Shown: positions 1 through 5,383, counted from the stretch's first letter. The stretch: 5,383 bases of DNA from Betaproteobacteria bacterium (GCA_012274175.1 JAAOZZ010000294.1:1-5383), one strand, 5' to 3'. Notes: a model not told the origin generated them from the letters alone. Program-made: numbers and translations.

Positions 1-682
1 AGCCCAGGCCGTAGGCCGATTCCTTCAGCATGGGCGGCACCAGCTCGAAGACGTCGCGCATCACCGCGGTGATGAAGGGGATCACCATGATGGCGAGGAT
101 GATGCCCGCGGTGAGCATGCCGATGCCCAGGGGTGGCCCCGAGAAGAGGGCGCCCAGCCCGGGCACGGTGCCGAGCGTGGCGGTGAGGAACGGCTCCACG
201 TGCTCCTGGAAGATCGGCGTGAAGACGAACAGGCCCCACATGCCGTAGATGATGCTGGGGATCGCCGCCAGCATCTCGATGGCGGTGCCCAGCGGGCGGC
301 GCAGCCACACCGGCGAGAGCTCCGTGAGGAAGAGGGCGATGCCGAAGCTCACCGGGATCGCGATCGCGAGCGCGATGCCCGAGGTGACCAGCGTGCCGTA
401 GATCGGGATCAGCGCCCCGAATTTCTCCTGCACCGGGTCCCAGCTCGTGCTCACGAGGAAGCCCAGGCCGAACTGGCGCATCGACGGGATGCTGCCCACC
501 CAGAGCGAGACCACGATGGCCGCGAGCAGGCTGAAGACGAGGAACGCGAAGAACCGCGTGATATTGCGGAACAGCGCGTCCATGAGCGCGTTGTTTCGGA
601 GCACGGGAGGCCTGGGCGAAAGTACGGCGACCGCGGACGATTCCGCGGTCGTCAGGCCCGTATTATCCAGCACTGCGCTCAT
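1..682 (-). CDS. pstC: Phosphate ABC transporter permease PstC (partial, C-terminal part off window)
   Basis: One of the two inner-membrane permease subunits of the high-affinity PstSCAB phosphate importer. 227 codons are visible and the gene continues past position 1; E. coli PstC has 319 residues. Hydrophobic segments lie near residues 43-63, 92-119, 132-156 and 186-207. Family signatures include WDPV (81-84), GALIPIYGTLVTS (89-101), PVSFGIALFLTEL (110-122), AAIPSIIYGMWGLF (139-152) and FSGPPLGIG (180-188). The sequence breaks off in ESAYGLG (221-227), the start of the EAA-type loop that contacts the PstB ATPase. It follows pstS by 18 bp and so is presumably cotranscribed from the Pho-box promoter. 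The start is uncertain: the ATG at 682 has no clear Shine-Dalgarno sequence and gives an N-terminal tail about 20 residues longer than in E. coli; Met34 (codon at 581-583) is an alternative, also without a good ribosome site. Family assignment is secure. Confidence 0.95.
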   Translation of the reverse strand, partial: MSAVLDNTGLTTAESSAVAVLSPRPPVLRNNALMDALFRNITRFFAFLVFSLLAAIVVSLWVGSIPSMRQFGLGFLVSTSWDPVQEKFGALIPIYGTLVTSGIALAIAIPVSFGIALFLTELSPVWLRRPLGTAIEMLAAIPSIIYGMWGLFVFTPIFQEHVEPFLTATLGTVPGLGALFSGPPLGIGMLTAGIILAIMVIPFITAVMRDVFELVPPMLKESAYGLG

Positions 683-683
683 G

Positions 684-695
684 GGCGTGAGCGCC
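684..695 (-). other. Small hairpin in the pstS-pstC spacer
   Basis: The transcript reads GGCG-CUCA-CGCC in the 18 nt between the pstS stop and the pstC start: a 4-bp GC stem with a 4-nt loop. It occupies the place where a pstC ribosome site would be expected. Inference only: it could stabilise the upstream pstS message or lower pstC translation, fitting the usual excess of binding protein over permease. A 4-bp stem can occur by chance in DNA this GC-rich. Confidence 0.3.
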
Positions 696-700
696 GGTTC

Positions 701-1738
701 TCAGATCAGGGGCTTGCCGGACGAATCCTTGATCTGCTTCCAGTTGGACTCGATCAGCTTCGCGACGCTGGGCGGCATCGGGACGTAGGCGAGCGATTGC
801 GCGATCGGGCTGCCGTTGGCATAGGCCCACTTGAAGAAGTCGAGCACCTGCTTCTCGCTGGCGGGGTTGTCCGCCACCGTGTGCACGAGGATGAAGGTGG
901 CGCCCGCGATCGGCCAGGCTTCCTTGCCCGGAGCATCGGTGAGCATCAGGTTCATCCCGGGAGCTGCCGCCCAGTCCGCCCCGGCCGCCGCCGCCTGGAA
1001 CGTCTGGGCGTTGGGGGAGACGAAGGTACCTTCCCGGTTCTTCACCACCGCGTAGGTCATGTGGTTCTGGAGCACGTACGCGTACTCGACGTAGCCGATC
1101 GAGCCGTTGATGTGCTGCACGTAGGAGGCGACACCCTCGTTGCCCTTGCCGCCCACGCCCGTGGGCCAGTTGATCGAGGTGCCCTGGCCGACCTTCTCCT
1201 TCCATTCGGAGCTCACCTTCGAGAGGTAATTCGACCAGATGTAGGTCGTGCCCGAGCCGTCGGAGCGGTGCACGGCGGTGATGGCCGTGGCCGGGAGCTT
1301 CACGTGGGGGTTGAGCTGCTGGATCGCCGGGTCATTCCACATCTTGAGCTTGCCCAGGTAGATGTCGGCGATCAGCGTGCCGGTGAGCTTGAGCTCGCCC
1401 GGCTTCACGCCCTTCAGGTTCACGGCCGGGATCGCGCCCCCGATGCAGGTGGGGAACTGCTGCAGGCCGTTCTTCTCGAGTTCCGCCACCGTGAGCGGCA
1501 TGTCGGAGGCGCCGAAATCGACGGTCTTGGCGATGATCTGCTTGATGCCGCCGCCGGAGCCGATCGATTGGTAGTTGAGGCCGACACCGGTCTGCTGCTT
1601 GTAGGCCTCGGCCCACTTCGAGTAGATCGGATAGGCGAAGGTGGAGCCCGCGCCGGTGATGTCGTTGGCGGCGAAGGCCGGGATGGTCAGGGTCGCTACG
1701 GCGAGCGTCGCCGCGGCGAAGATGCGTTTTGCGCGCAT
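701..1738 (-). CDS. pstS: Periplasmic phosphate-binding protein PstS
   Basis: Captures inorganic phosphate in the periplasm and delivers it to the PstCAB importer. 345 residues, the usual family length. Residues 1-23 form a Sec signal peptide (basic MRAKR, hydrophobic core, AFA before the likely cleavage), giving a mature start near ANDITGAGSTF. Phosphate-pocket motifs are intact: TGAGSTFAYP (28-37), DFGASD (74-79) and HRSDGSGTT (157-165). Other family blocks are SIGSGGGIKQI (58-68), FPTCIGGAIPAVN (95-107), ADIYLGKLKMW (124-134), GGKGNEGV and GSIGYVEYAYV, with SSGKPLI at the C terminus; the protein aligns almost end to end with E. coli PstS. The start is supported by GGAGA (1745-1749), 6 nt upstream. 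It is first in the operon, with pstC 18 bp downstream, and is preceded by a Pho box. Oddity: Cys98, the only cysteine in this exported protein, replaces a valine of the E. coli protein as I recall it. Confidence 0.98.
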   Translation of the reverse strand: MRAKRIFAAATLAVATLTIPAFAANDITGAGSTFAYPIYSKWAEAYKQQTGVGLNYQSIGSGGGIKQIIAKTVDFGASDMPLTVAELEKNGLQQFPTCIGGAIPAVNLKGVKPGELKLTGTLIADIYLGKLKMWNDPAIQQLNPHVKLPATAITAVHRSDGSGTTYIWSNYLSKVSSEWKEKVGQGTSINWPTGVGGKGNEGVASYVQHINGSIGYVEYAYVLQNHMTYAVVKNREGTFVSPNAQTFQAAAAGADWAAAPGMNLMLTDAPGKEAWPIAGATFILVHTVADNPASEKQVLDFFKWAYANGSPIAQSLAYVPMPPSVAKLIESNWKQIKDSSGKPLI

Positions 1739-1744
1739 TCGGGG

Positions 1745-1749
1745 TCTCC
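1745..1749 (-). promoter_or_regulatory. Ribosome binding site of pstS
   Basis: GGAGA on the minus strand, 6 nt before the ATG at 1736-1738. It is a good Shine-Dalgarno match and fixes the pstS start, which also gives a complete signal peptide. Confidence 0.85.
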
Positions 1750-1775
1750 AATGATGTCGTCGGTGTGACTGGCGG

Positions 1776-1781
1776 ACATTA
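1776..1781 (-). promoter_or_regulatory. -10-like element of the PhoB-dependent pstS promoter
   Basis: TAATGT on the minus strand, separated by 10 nt from the downstream edge of the Pho box. This matches the usual geometry in which the Pho box takes the place of the -35. No -35 hexamer is needed or evident. Transcription would begin near 1769, leaving a 5' untranslated leader of about 30 nt. The hexamer itself is a modest match to TATAAT, so the call rests mainly on spacing. Confidence 0.6.
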
Positions 1782-1791
1782 CGGAGCGCCG

Positions 1792-1809
1792 ATGACGGTT
1801 TCGTGACAG
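1792..1809 (-). promoter_or_regulatory. Pho box (PhoB binding site) upstream of pstS
   Basis: On the minus strand the site reads CTGTCACGAAACCGTCAT. It consists of two 7-bp direct repeats, CTGTCAC and CCGTCAT, joined by GAAA, giving the 11-bp phasing typical of PhoB dimer binding. Against the consensus CTGTCATAWAWCTGTCAY it matches 15 of 18 positions. It lies in the 103-bp gap between the upstream regulator gene and pstS, the expected place for phosphate-starvation control. No convincing second box is seen at 11-bp phasing on either side. Confidence 0.88.
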
Positions 1810-1841
1810 GTCCCGGCCGCCCGGATTCCCCCTCCGCCGGC

Positions 1842-2231
1842 CTACGGGGACGAGGCTCCCGCCCGGCGCCTTTCGGCCTGGCGATCGAAGCGCTGCCGCG
1901 CCTGCATCACTTCGGGCGCGTGGGTCTCCGTCCAGGCCTTGATGTCGTCCAGCACCTTCACCAGGGAGCGGCCGAGCGGCGTGAGGCTGTATTCCACGCG
2001 CGGGGGCACCTCGGCATAGATCCGGCGCGAAACGAGCCCCAGGCGCTCGAGGTCCCGAAGCGTCTGCGTGAGCGCTTTCTGGGTCACCCCCTGCACGCGG
2101 CGGCGCAACTCGTTGAAGCGCGTGGTGTCTTCCGTGAGCACGGAGAGCACCAGCACCGTCCACTTGTTCGCGACGCTCGCGAGGATCTCGCGCGCGGGAC
2201 AGGCGGCGTTGAAGGCGTCGAAGCGGTTCAT
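1842..2231 (-). CDS. HxlR-family winged-helix transcriptional regulator, single-cysteine type
   Basis: 129-residue DNA-binding regulator, the normal size for the HxlR/YodB/MarR-like family. Order: N-terminal cysteine and first helix (CPAREILASVANKW, 11-24), recognition-helix region (RFNELRRRVQGVTQKALTQT, 38-57, then LRDLERLGLV) and the wing with the family signature VPPRVEYSLTPLG (75-87), then a C-terminal dimerisation helix and a charged tail. Cys11 is the only cysteine. In the characterised relatives YodB, HypR and QorR a cysteine near the N terminus senses quinones, disulfide stress or electrophiles. The start at 2229-2231 is chosen because it begins at the conserved domain and has AAGGA (2236-2240) 4 nt upstream; the longer reading from 2336 would run across the divergent promoter. 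The gene diverges from the GST gene with 103 bp between starts, suggesting it represses that gene and itself. Inducer unknown. Confidence 0.92.
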   Translation of the reverse strand: MNRFDAFNAACPAREILASVANKWTVLVLSVLTEDTTRFNELRRRVQGVTQKALTQTLRDLERLGLVSRRIYAEVPPRVEYSLTPLGRSLVKVLDDIKAWTETHAPEVMQARQRFDRQAERRRAGASSP

Positions 2232-2248
2232 GGTTTCCTTTTGGAACC
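2232..2248 (-). other. Stem-loop overlapping the ribosome binding site of the HxlR-family gene
   Basis: The transcript just before the start codon reads GGUUCC-AAAA-GGAAACC: six pairs with one bulged base, closed by an AAAA loop. The AAGGA Shine-Dalgarno (2236-2240) lies partly in the loop and partly in the 3' arm. Seen: the inverted repeat and its overlap with the ribosome site. Inference: it could limit translation of the regulator or, as DNA, be a second operator half. No evidence separates these. Confidence 0.4.
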
Positions 2249-2262
2249 TAGAGCACTTTTGA

Positions 2263-2283
2263 TATCCTACTTCACAATGGATA
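2263..2283. promoter_or_regulatory. Candidate operator for the HxlR-family regulator
   Basis: Inverted repeat TATCC-N11-GGATA, 21 bp long, centred at 2273, in the divergent intergenic region. It covers the proposed -35 hexamer of the GST promoter (2271-2276), so a bound dimer would block RNA polymerase. A second, overlapping 5-bp dyad, TACTT-N19-AAGTA, spans 2268-2296. HxlR-family proteins bind as dimers to AT-rich dyads near their own promoters, which fits. Five-bp arms are short, so this remains a candidate. Confidence 0.45.
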
Positions 2284-2300
2284 CCGTCGGAAAGTATAGT
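2271..2300 (+). promoter_or_regulatory. Sigma70-like promoter of the GST gene
   Basis: The -35 TTCACA (2271-2276) matches TTGACA at 5 of 6 positions, and the -10 TATAGT (2295-2300) matches TATAAT at 5 of 6, with an 18-bp spacer. It sits in an AT-richer patch within otherwise GC-rich DNA. Transcription would begin near 2307, giving a leader of roughly 28 nt before the ATG at 2335. A strong core promoter overlapped by a dyad suggests control by repression. No comparably good promoter was found for the divergent regulator gene on the other strand. Confidence 0.7.
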
Positions 2301-2323
2301 GGCGCATCCCGACAACGACAAAC

Positions 2324-2328
2324 GGAGA
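2324..2328 (+). promoter_or_regulatory. Ribosome binding site of the GST gene
   Basis: GGAGA located 6 nt upstream of the ATG at 2335. It decides the start in favour of the MKLYYSPGAC N terminus over an in-frame ATG at 2299, which lies inside the promoter -10 region. Confidence 0.85.
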
Positions 2329-2334
2329 AACCCC

Positions 2335-2943
2335 ATGAAGCTCTACTACTCCCCCGGCGCCTGCTCCCTTTCCCCGCACATCGCGCTGCGCGAGGCGGGC
2401 CTGCCGTTCGACCTGGTGAAGGTGGACACGAAGACCCACCAGCTCGACGGCGGCGGCGACTTCTACTCGGTCAATGGCAAGGGATACGTCCCGGTGCTCG
2501 AGCTCGATGGCGGCGAGCGCCTGACCGAGGGTCCCGCGATCGTGCAGTACATCGCTGATCGCAAGCCCGCGTCCGGCCTCGCTCCGGCGGCCGGCACCAT
2601 CGAGCGCGTGCGCCTGCAGGAGTGGCTCAACTTCCTCACCTCGGAGATCCACAAGGGCTTCTCGCCGCTCTTCTCGCCCGAGACGCCCGAGGACTACAAG
2701 CCGGTCGCGAGGAAGCGCCTCGCCGCGCGCTTCGACTGGCTTTCGAAGGAGCTGAAGGACCGCGAGTACCTGCTGGGCGAGCGCTTCACCGTGGCCGACG
2801 GCTATCTCTTCGTGCTGCTCGGCTGGGCCCACTTCGTCGGCATGAAGCTCGAGGACTGGCCGGTGCTCAAGGCGTACCGCGAACGCATCGCGCAACGCCC
2901 GATGGTGAAGGAGGCGCTCAAGGCCGAGGGCCTCGCCAAGTAG
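2335..2943 (+). CDS. gst: Beta-class glutathione S-transferase (GstA-like)
   Basis: Cytosolic enzyme predicted to conjugate glutathione to electrophiles or reduce mixed disulfides and peroxides. 202 residues, against 201 for E. coli GstA, with alignment along the whole length. The N-terminal thioredoxin fold begins MKLYYSPGACSLSPHIALRE and carries Cys10, the beta-class hallmark that can form a mixed disulfide with glutathione. VP at 52-53 supplies the cis-proline, and TEG (64-66) is the glutathione gamma-glutamyl contact. The helical C-terminal domain has EWLNFLTSEIHKGF (96-109) with His106, the second beta-class active-site residue, and the N-capping box FTVADGYLF (151-159). The start is set by the GGAGA site; the stop is TAG at 2941-2943. 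It diverges from the HxlR-family gene, which is the likely regulator. A stem-loop follows the stop, then aceE. No missing key residues; natural substrate not predictable. Confidence 0.96.
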   Translation: MKLYYSPGACSLSPHIALREAGLPFDLVKVDTKTHQLDGGGDFYSVNGKGYVPVLELDGGERLTEGPAIVQYIADRKPASGLAPAAGTIERVRLQEWLNFLTSEIHKGFSPLFSPETPEDYKPVARKRLAARFDWLSKELKDREYLLGERFTVADGYLFVLLGWAHFVGMKLEDWPVLKAYRERIAQRPMVKEALKAEGLAK

Positions 2944-2952
2944 GTGGCCGTG

Positions 2953-2991
2953 CGAAAATGGGGCGGGAAAAGCAACCTGCCCCCAATTTCG
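2953..2991. terminator. Stem-loop between the GST gene and aceE, possible terminator
   Basis: Starting 10 nt after the GST stop, CGAAA (2953-2957) pairs with TTTCG (2987-2991), then after one A-A mismatch TGGGG (2959-2963) pairs with CCCCA (2981-2985). After one bulged C, CGGG (2964-2967) pairs with CCTG (2976-2979) through one G-U. The loop is 8 nt. The GC core is preceded by AAAA and followed by AATTTCGTTT, giving an imperfect terminator shape on either strand. It could end the GST transcript. Because it lies just before aceE and contains an alternative in-frame ATG (2958), it might instead act as a leader or attenuator. The U tract is interrupted, so intrinsic termination may be weak. Confidence 0.5.
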
Positions 2992-2999
2992 TTTCGGCC

Positions 3000-5383
3000 A
3001 TGGATCCTCTCATTCCGCGCCAGGTCGGCGACCCGCACGATCCCGATTCCGATCCCATCGAGACCCGCGAGTGGGTCGAGGCGCTCGATGCGCTGATCGA
3101 AAGCGAGGGCGCCGGGCGCGCGACGTTCCTGCTTCGGCGCCTGCTGCAGCACGCCCGCGCGCGGCGCGTGCCCCTGCCGCAGGTGCTTGCCACGCCGTAC
3201 GTGAACACGATCGGACTCGCCGAGCAGCCTCCCTACCAGGGCAACCTGGAGATCGAATCGCGCCTCTCGGCCCTCGTGCGCTGGAACGCGCTCGCCATGG
3301 TGGTGCGCGCCAACCGGGCGAGCGGCGAGCTGGGCGGGCACATCGCGAGCTACGCCTCGGCGGCGGACCTCTTCGAGGTGGGCTTCAACCATTTCTTCCG
3401 CGGCGGCGATCAGGGCGACCTGGTGTATTTCCAGCCCCATTCCGCGCCCGGGGTCTACGCACGGGCGTTCCTGGAGGGGCGGCTCACCGAGGAGAACCTC
3501 GACCATTACCGCCGCGAGACCGCAGGCAAGGGCCTTTCGTCCTATCCGCACCCCTGGCTCATGCCGCAGTTCTGGCAATTCCCCACCGGCTCCATGGGCA
3601 TCGGCCCGCTCTTCGCCATCTACCAGGCCCGCTTCATGCGCTACCTCCAGCATCGGGGGCTCCTCGACAACGGCGGGCGCAAGGTGTGGGCGTTCGTGGG
3701 CGACGGCGAGATGGACGAGCCGGAATCCCTCGCGGGCCTGTCGATCGCGGCGCGCGAGAAGCTGGACAACCTGGTGCTGGTGGTCAACTGCAACCTGCAG
3801 CGCCTGGACGGCCCGGTGCGCGGCAACGGCTCGATCGTCCAGGAGCTGGAAGGACTTTTCGCCGGCGCCGGATGGAACGTGATCAAGCTGCTCTGGAGCG
3901 GGGACTGGGATCCGCTCTTCGCGCGCGATACCCACCAGTGGCTCGAGAAGCGCTTCCTCGAGACGGTCGACGGCGAGTTCCAGACCTACGCCGCCACCGA
4001 CGGGGCCTTCAACCGCGAGCACTTCTTCAGCAAGTATCCGGAGCTCAAGCAGCTGGTCGCGCACCTGTCGGACGACGACATCGATCGGCTGCGCCGGGGC
4101 GGCCACGACCCGGTGAAGATCTTCTCCGCGTACTGGCACGCCGCGCGCCACGCCGGGCAGCCTACGGTGATCCTCGCCAAGACCAAGAAGGGCTACGGCA
4201 TGGGCACCGCGGGACAGGGGCGCATGACCACGCACCAGCAGAAGAAGCTCGACACCGAGCAGCTCCTCGCCTTCCGGGAGCGCTTCGCCCTGCCCATCAC
4301 CGACGCCCAATGCGAGGCGTGCGAGTTCGTGCGCCCGCCGCGCGAGGCGCCGGAGATGGCGTACCTGCACGCGCGGCGCGAAAAGCTCGGAGGCTACCTG
4401 CCCGCGCGCACGACCCGTGCCGAGCCCCTCGCCACGCCCGAGGCCGGAGCTTTCGCGAAGTTCGCGCTCGAGGCCGGCGGCAAGGAGATGTCCACCACGG
4501 TCGCGTTCGTGCGCATGGCCGGCGCGCTGGTGCGCGATCCCGTGCTCGGCCGACGCGTGGTCCCCATCATCGCGGACGAGGCGCGCACCTTCGGCATGGC
4601 GGATCTCTTCCGGCAGATCGGGATCTATTCGCCCATCGGCCAGCTCTACGAGCCCGAGGACCAGCACCAGCTCTCGTACTACAAGGAAGCGGCCGACGGG
4701 CAGATCCTCGAGGAGGGCATCAACGAGGCGGGCGCCATGGCCTCCTGGGTCGCCGCCGCCACGAGCTATTCGGCCCACGGGCTCGCCATGCTGCCCCTGT
4801 ACATCTACTACTCGATGTTCGGCTTTCAGCGGGTGGGCGACGAGATCTGGGCGGCGGCCGATTCCCGTGCCCGGGGCTTCCTCCTCGGCGCGACTGCCGG
4901 ACGCACCACGCTCTCGGGGGAAGGGTTGCAGCACGAGGACGGCACGAGCCACCTCATCGCCTCGACGGTCCCCGACTGCCGCGCCTACGACCCGGGCTTC
5001 GCCTACGAGCTCGCGACGATCCTCGAGGACGGCATGCGCCGGATGCTGGCGAGGCAGGAGGACGTCTTCTACTACGTGACGCTCATGAACGAGAGCTATT
5101 CGCAGCCTTCGCTGCCTGAGGGCGCGGTGGAAGGCATCCTGCGCGGCATGCACCGGGTCCGGGAGTCGAAGGCGGCCCGGGTGCGCCTGCTCGGCGCCGG
5201 CGCGATCCTGCAGGAGGCGCTGGCGGCGGCGCAATTGCTCGAGCGGGACTGGGGTGTCGCCGCCGACGTCTACTCGGTCACGAGCTTCACCGAGCTGCGG
5301 CGCGAGGCGATGGCCGTGTCGCGCGCGCGCCGCCTTTCCGGCGCCGGCGGGGAGGCGCTCTCGTGGGTCGAGTCCCGGTTGCC
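3000..5383 (+). CDS. aceE: Pyruvate dehydrogenase E1 component, homodimeric type, AceE (partial, C terminus off window)
   Basis: Thiamine-diphosphate enzyme that decarboxylates pyruvate and reductively acetylates the lipoyl groups of E2 (EC 1.2.4.1), linking glycolysis to the TCA cycle. 794 codons are open to the window end; E. coli AceE has 887 residues, so about 95-100 are missing. The TPP motif runs from GDG (234-236) to NCN (263-265). By alignment from memory, His114, His147, Asp235, Asn263, Asp526, Glu527, Glu576, Glu641 and His645 match E. coli H106, H142, D230, N258, D521, E522, E571, E636 and H640; His412 matches H407 in the mobile active-site loop. GGHIAS, SSYPHPWLMP and IADEARTFGM are further signatures. 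The N terminus DPIETREW (18-25) is typical for E2 binding. The start is uncertain: ATG 3000 has no Shine-Dalgarno; in-frame ATG 2958 has AGGTG (2942-2946) 11 nt upstream but lies in the hairpin. The segment after TSFTEL (761-766) is divergent. Confidence 0.96.
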   Translation, partial: MDPLIPRQVGDPHDPDSDPIETREWVEALDALIESEGAGRATFLLRRLLQHARARRVPLPQVLATPYVNTIGLAEQPPYQGNLEIESRLSALVRWNALAMVVRANRASGELGGHIASYASAADLFEVGFNHFFRGGDQGDLVYFQPHSAPGVYARAFLEGRLTEENLDHYRRETAGKGLSSYPHPWLMPQFWQFPTGSMGIGPLFAIYQARFMRYLQHRGLLDNGGRKVWAFVGDGEMDEPESLAGLSIAAREKLDNLVLVVNCNLQRLDGPVRGNGSIVQELEGLFAGAGWNVIKLLWSGDWDPLFARDTHQWLEKRFLETVDGEFQTYAATDGAFNREHFFSKYPELKQLVAHLSDDDIDRLRRGGHDPVKIFSAYWHAARHAGQPTVILAKTKKGYGMGTAGQGRMTTHQQKKLDTEQLLAFRERFALPITDAQCEACEFVRPPREAPEMAYLHARREKLGGYLPARTTRAEPLATPEAGAFAKFALEAGGKEMSTTVAFVRMAGALVRDPVLGRRVVPIIADEARTFGMADLFRQIGIYSPIGQLYEPEDQHQLSYYKEAADGQILEEGINEAGAMASWVAAATSYSAHGLAMLPLYIYYSMFGFQRVGDEIWAAADSRARGFLLGATAGRTTLSGEGLQHEDGTSHLIASTVPDCRAYDPGFAYELATILEDGMRRMLARQEDVFYYVTLMNESYSQPSLPEGAVEGILRGMHRVRESKAARVRLLGAGAILQEALAAAQLLERDWGVAADVYSVTSFTELRREAMAVSRARRLSGAGGEALSWVESRL

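Noticed and set aside
200..1768. 522-codon plus-strand open frame over pstC and pstS
   Set aside because: It lies antisense to two clear phosphate-transport genes and has low-complexity Arg/Asp/His-rich composition typical of a shadow frame.
1813..1841. Possible terminator after the HxlR-family gene (GGCCG/CGGCC arms)
   Set aside because: The arms are only 5 bp with a 17-nt loop and no U tract; this is expected by chance in such GC-rich DNA. Read-through into the pst operon cannot be excluded.
2232..2336. N-terminal extension of the HxlR-family protein to an ATG at 2336
   Set aside because: The extra 35 residues precede the conserved domain and would be encoded by the divergent promoter and the GST leader; the internal ATG has a ribosome site.
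1803..2558. 251-codon plus-strand frame across the HxlR-family gene and into GST
   Set aside because: It crosses the divergent promoter region and is out of frame with GST; no conserved domain is visible.
2272..2895. 207-codon antisense frame over the GST gene
   Set aside because: It is antisense to a complete beta-class GST and is a shadow of its codon bias.
3071..5119. 682-codon plus-strand open frame overlapping aceE in another frame
   Set aside because: The aceE frame (3000-5383) carries every TPP and catalytic motif; this frame is Arg/Ala/Pro-rich with no family similarity.
2802..5234. 810-codon antisense open frame over aceE and the end of the GST gene
   Set aside because: It is the reverse frame of a well-conserved aceE in GC-rich DNA, where stop codons are rare. 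The translation is rich in Arg, Ala, His and Val with no recognisable domain.
1..5383. Mobile element, CRISPR array, tRNA/rRNA gene or novel defence system
   Set aside because: No transposase or integrase, no spaced repeat array, no tRNA-like cloverleaf and no rRNA sequence were seen. All space is taken by conserved housekeeping or stress genes and short intergenic regions.

Overview
This 5.4 kb, GC-rich window reads as an ordinary bacterial chromosome segment. It is most likely from a Betaproteobacterium or a close relative: the PstS, PstC, GST and AceE proteins all align readily with remembered Escherichia coli homologues, the genome is GC-rich, and the pst promoter carries a canonical PhoB-type box. 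Genus cannot be assigned from the sequence alone. All protein and motif comparisons are from memory; no search was run.

Left part (1-1841, minus strand): the start of a phosphate-specific transport operon. pstS (periplasmic phosphate-binding protein) is first, followed after 18 bp by pstC (inner-membrane permease), which runs off the left edge. Upstream of pstS is a well-formed Pho box (15 of 18 positions match the enterobacterial consensus) followed, after 10 bp, by a -10-like element. The operon is therefore probably switched on by PhoB/PhoR under phosphate limitation. pstA, pstB and phoU would be expected beyond position 1.

Middle part (1842-2943): a divergent pair. On the minus strand is a 129-residue HxlR-family winged-helix regulator with one cysteine, near its N terminus. 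On the plus strand is a 202-residue beta-class glutathione S-transferase. The 103 bp between them holds a strong sigma70-like promoter for the GST gene (TTCACA, 18 bp, TATAGT) whose -35 lies inside an inverted repeat. The arrangement suggests a small thiol- or electrophile-responsive detoxification switch in which the regulator controls the GST and itself.

Right part (2944-5383, plus strand): a compact stem-loop follows the GST stop codon. Then comes aceE, the homodimeric-type E1 component of the pyruvate dehydrogenase complex, with intact thiamine diphosphate and catalytic residues. It lacks only about its last 95-100 residues because the window ends. The E2 (aceF) and E3 (lpdA) genes would be expected beyond the right edge.

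The long antisense ORFs over pstSC and aceE are GC-rich shadows. I found no RNA gene, mobile element, CRISPR array or clearly new system. The most interesting material is regulatory: the Pho promoter, the HxlR/GST intergenic region, and the GST-aceE hairpin that overlaps an alternative aceE start.
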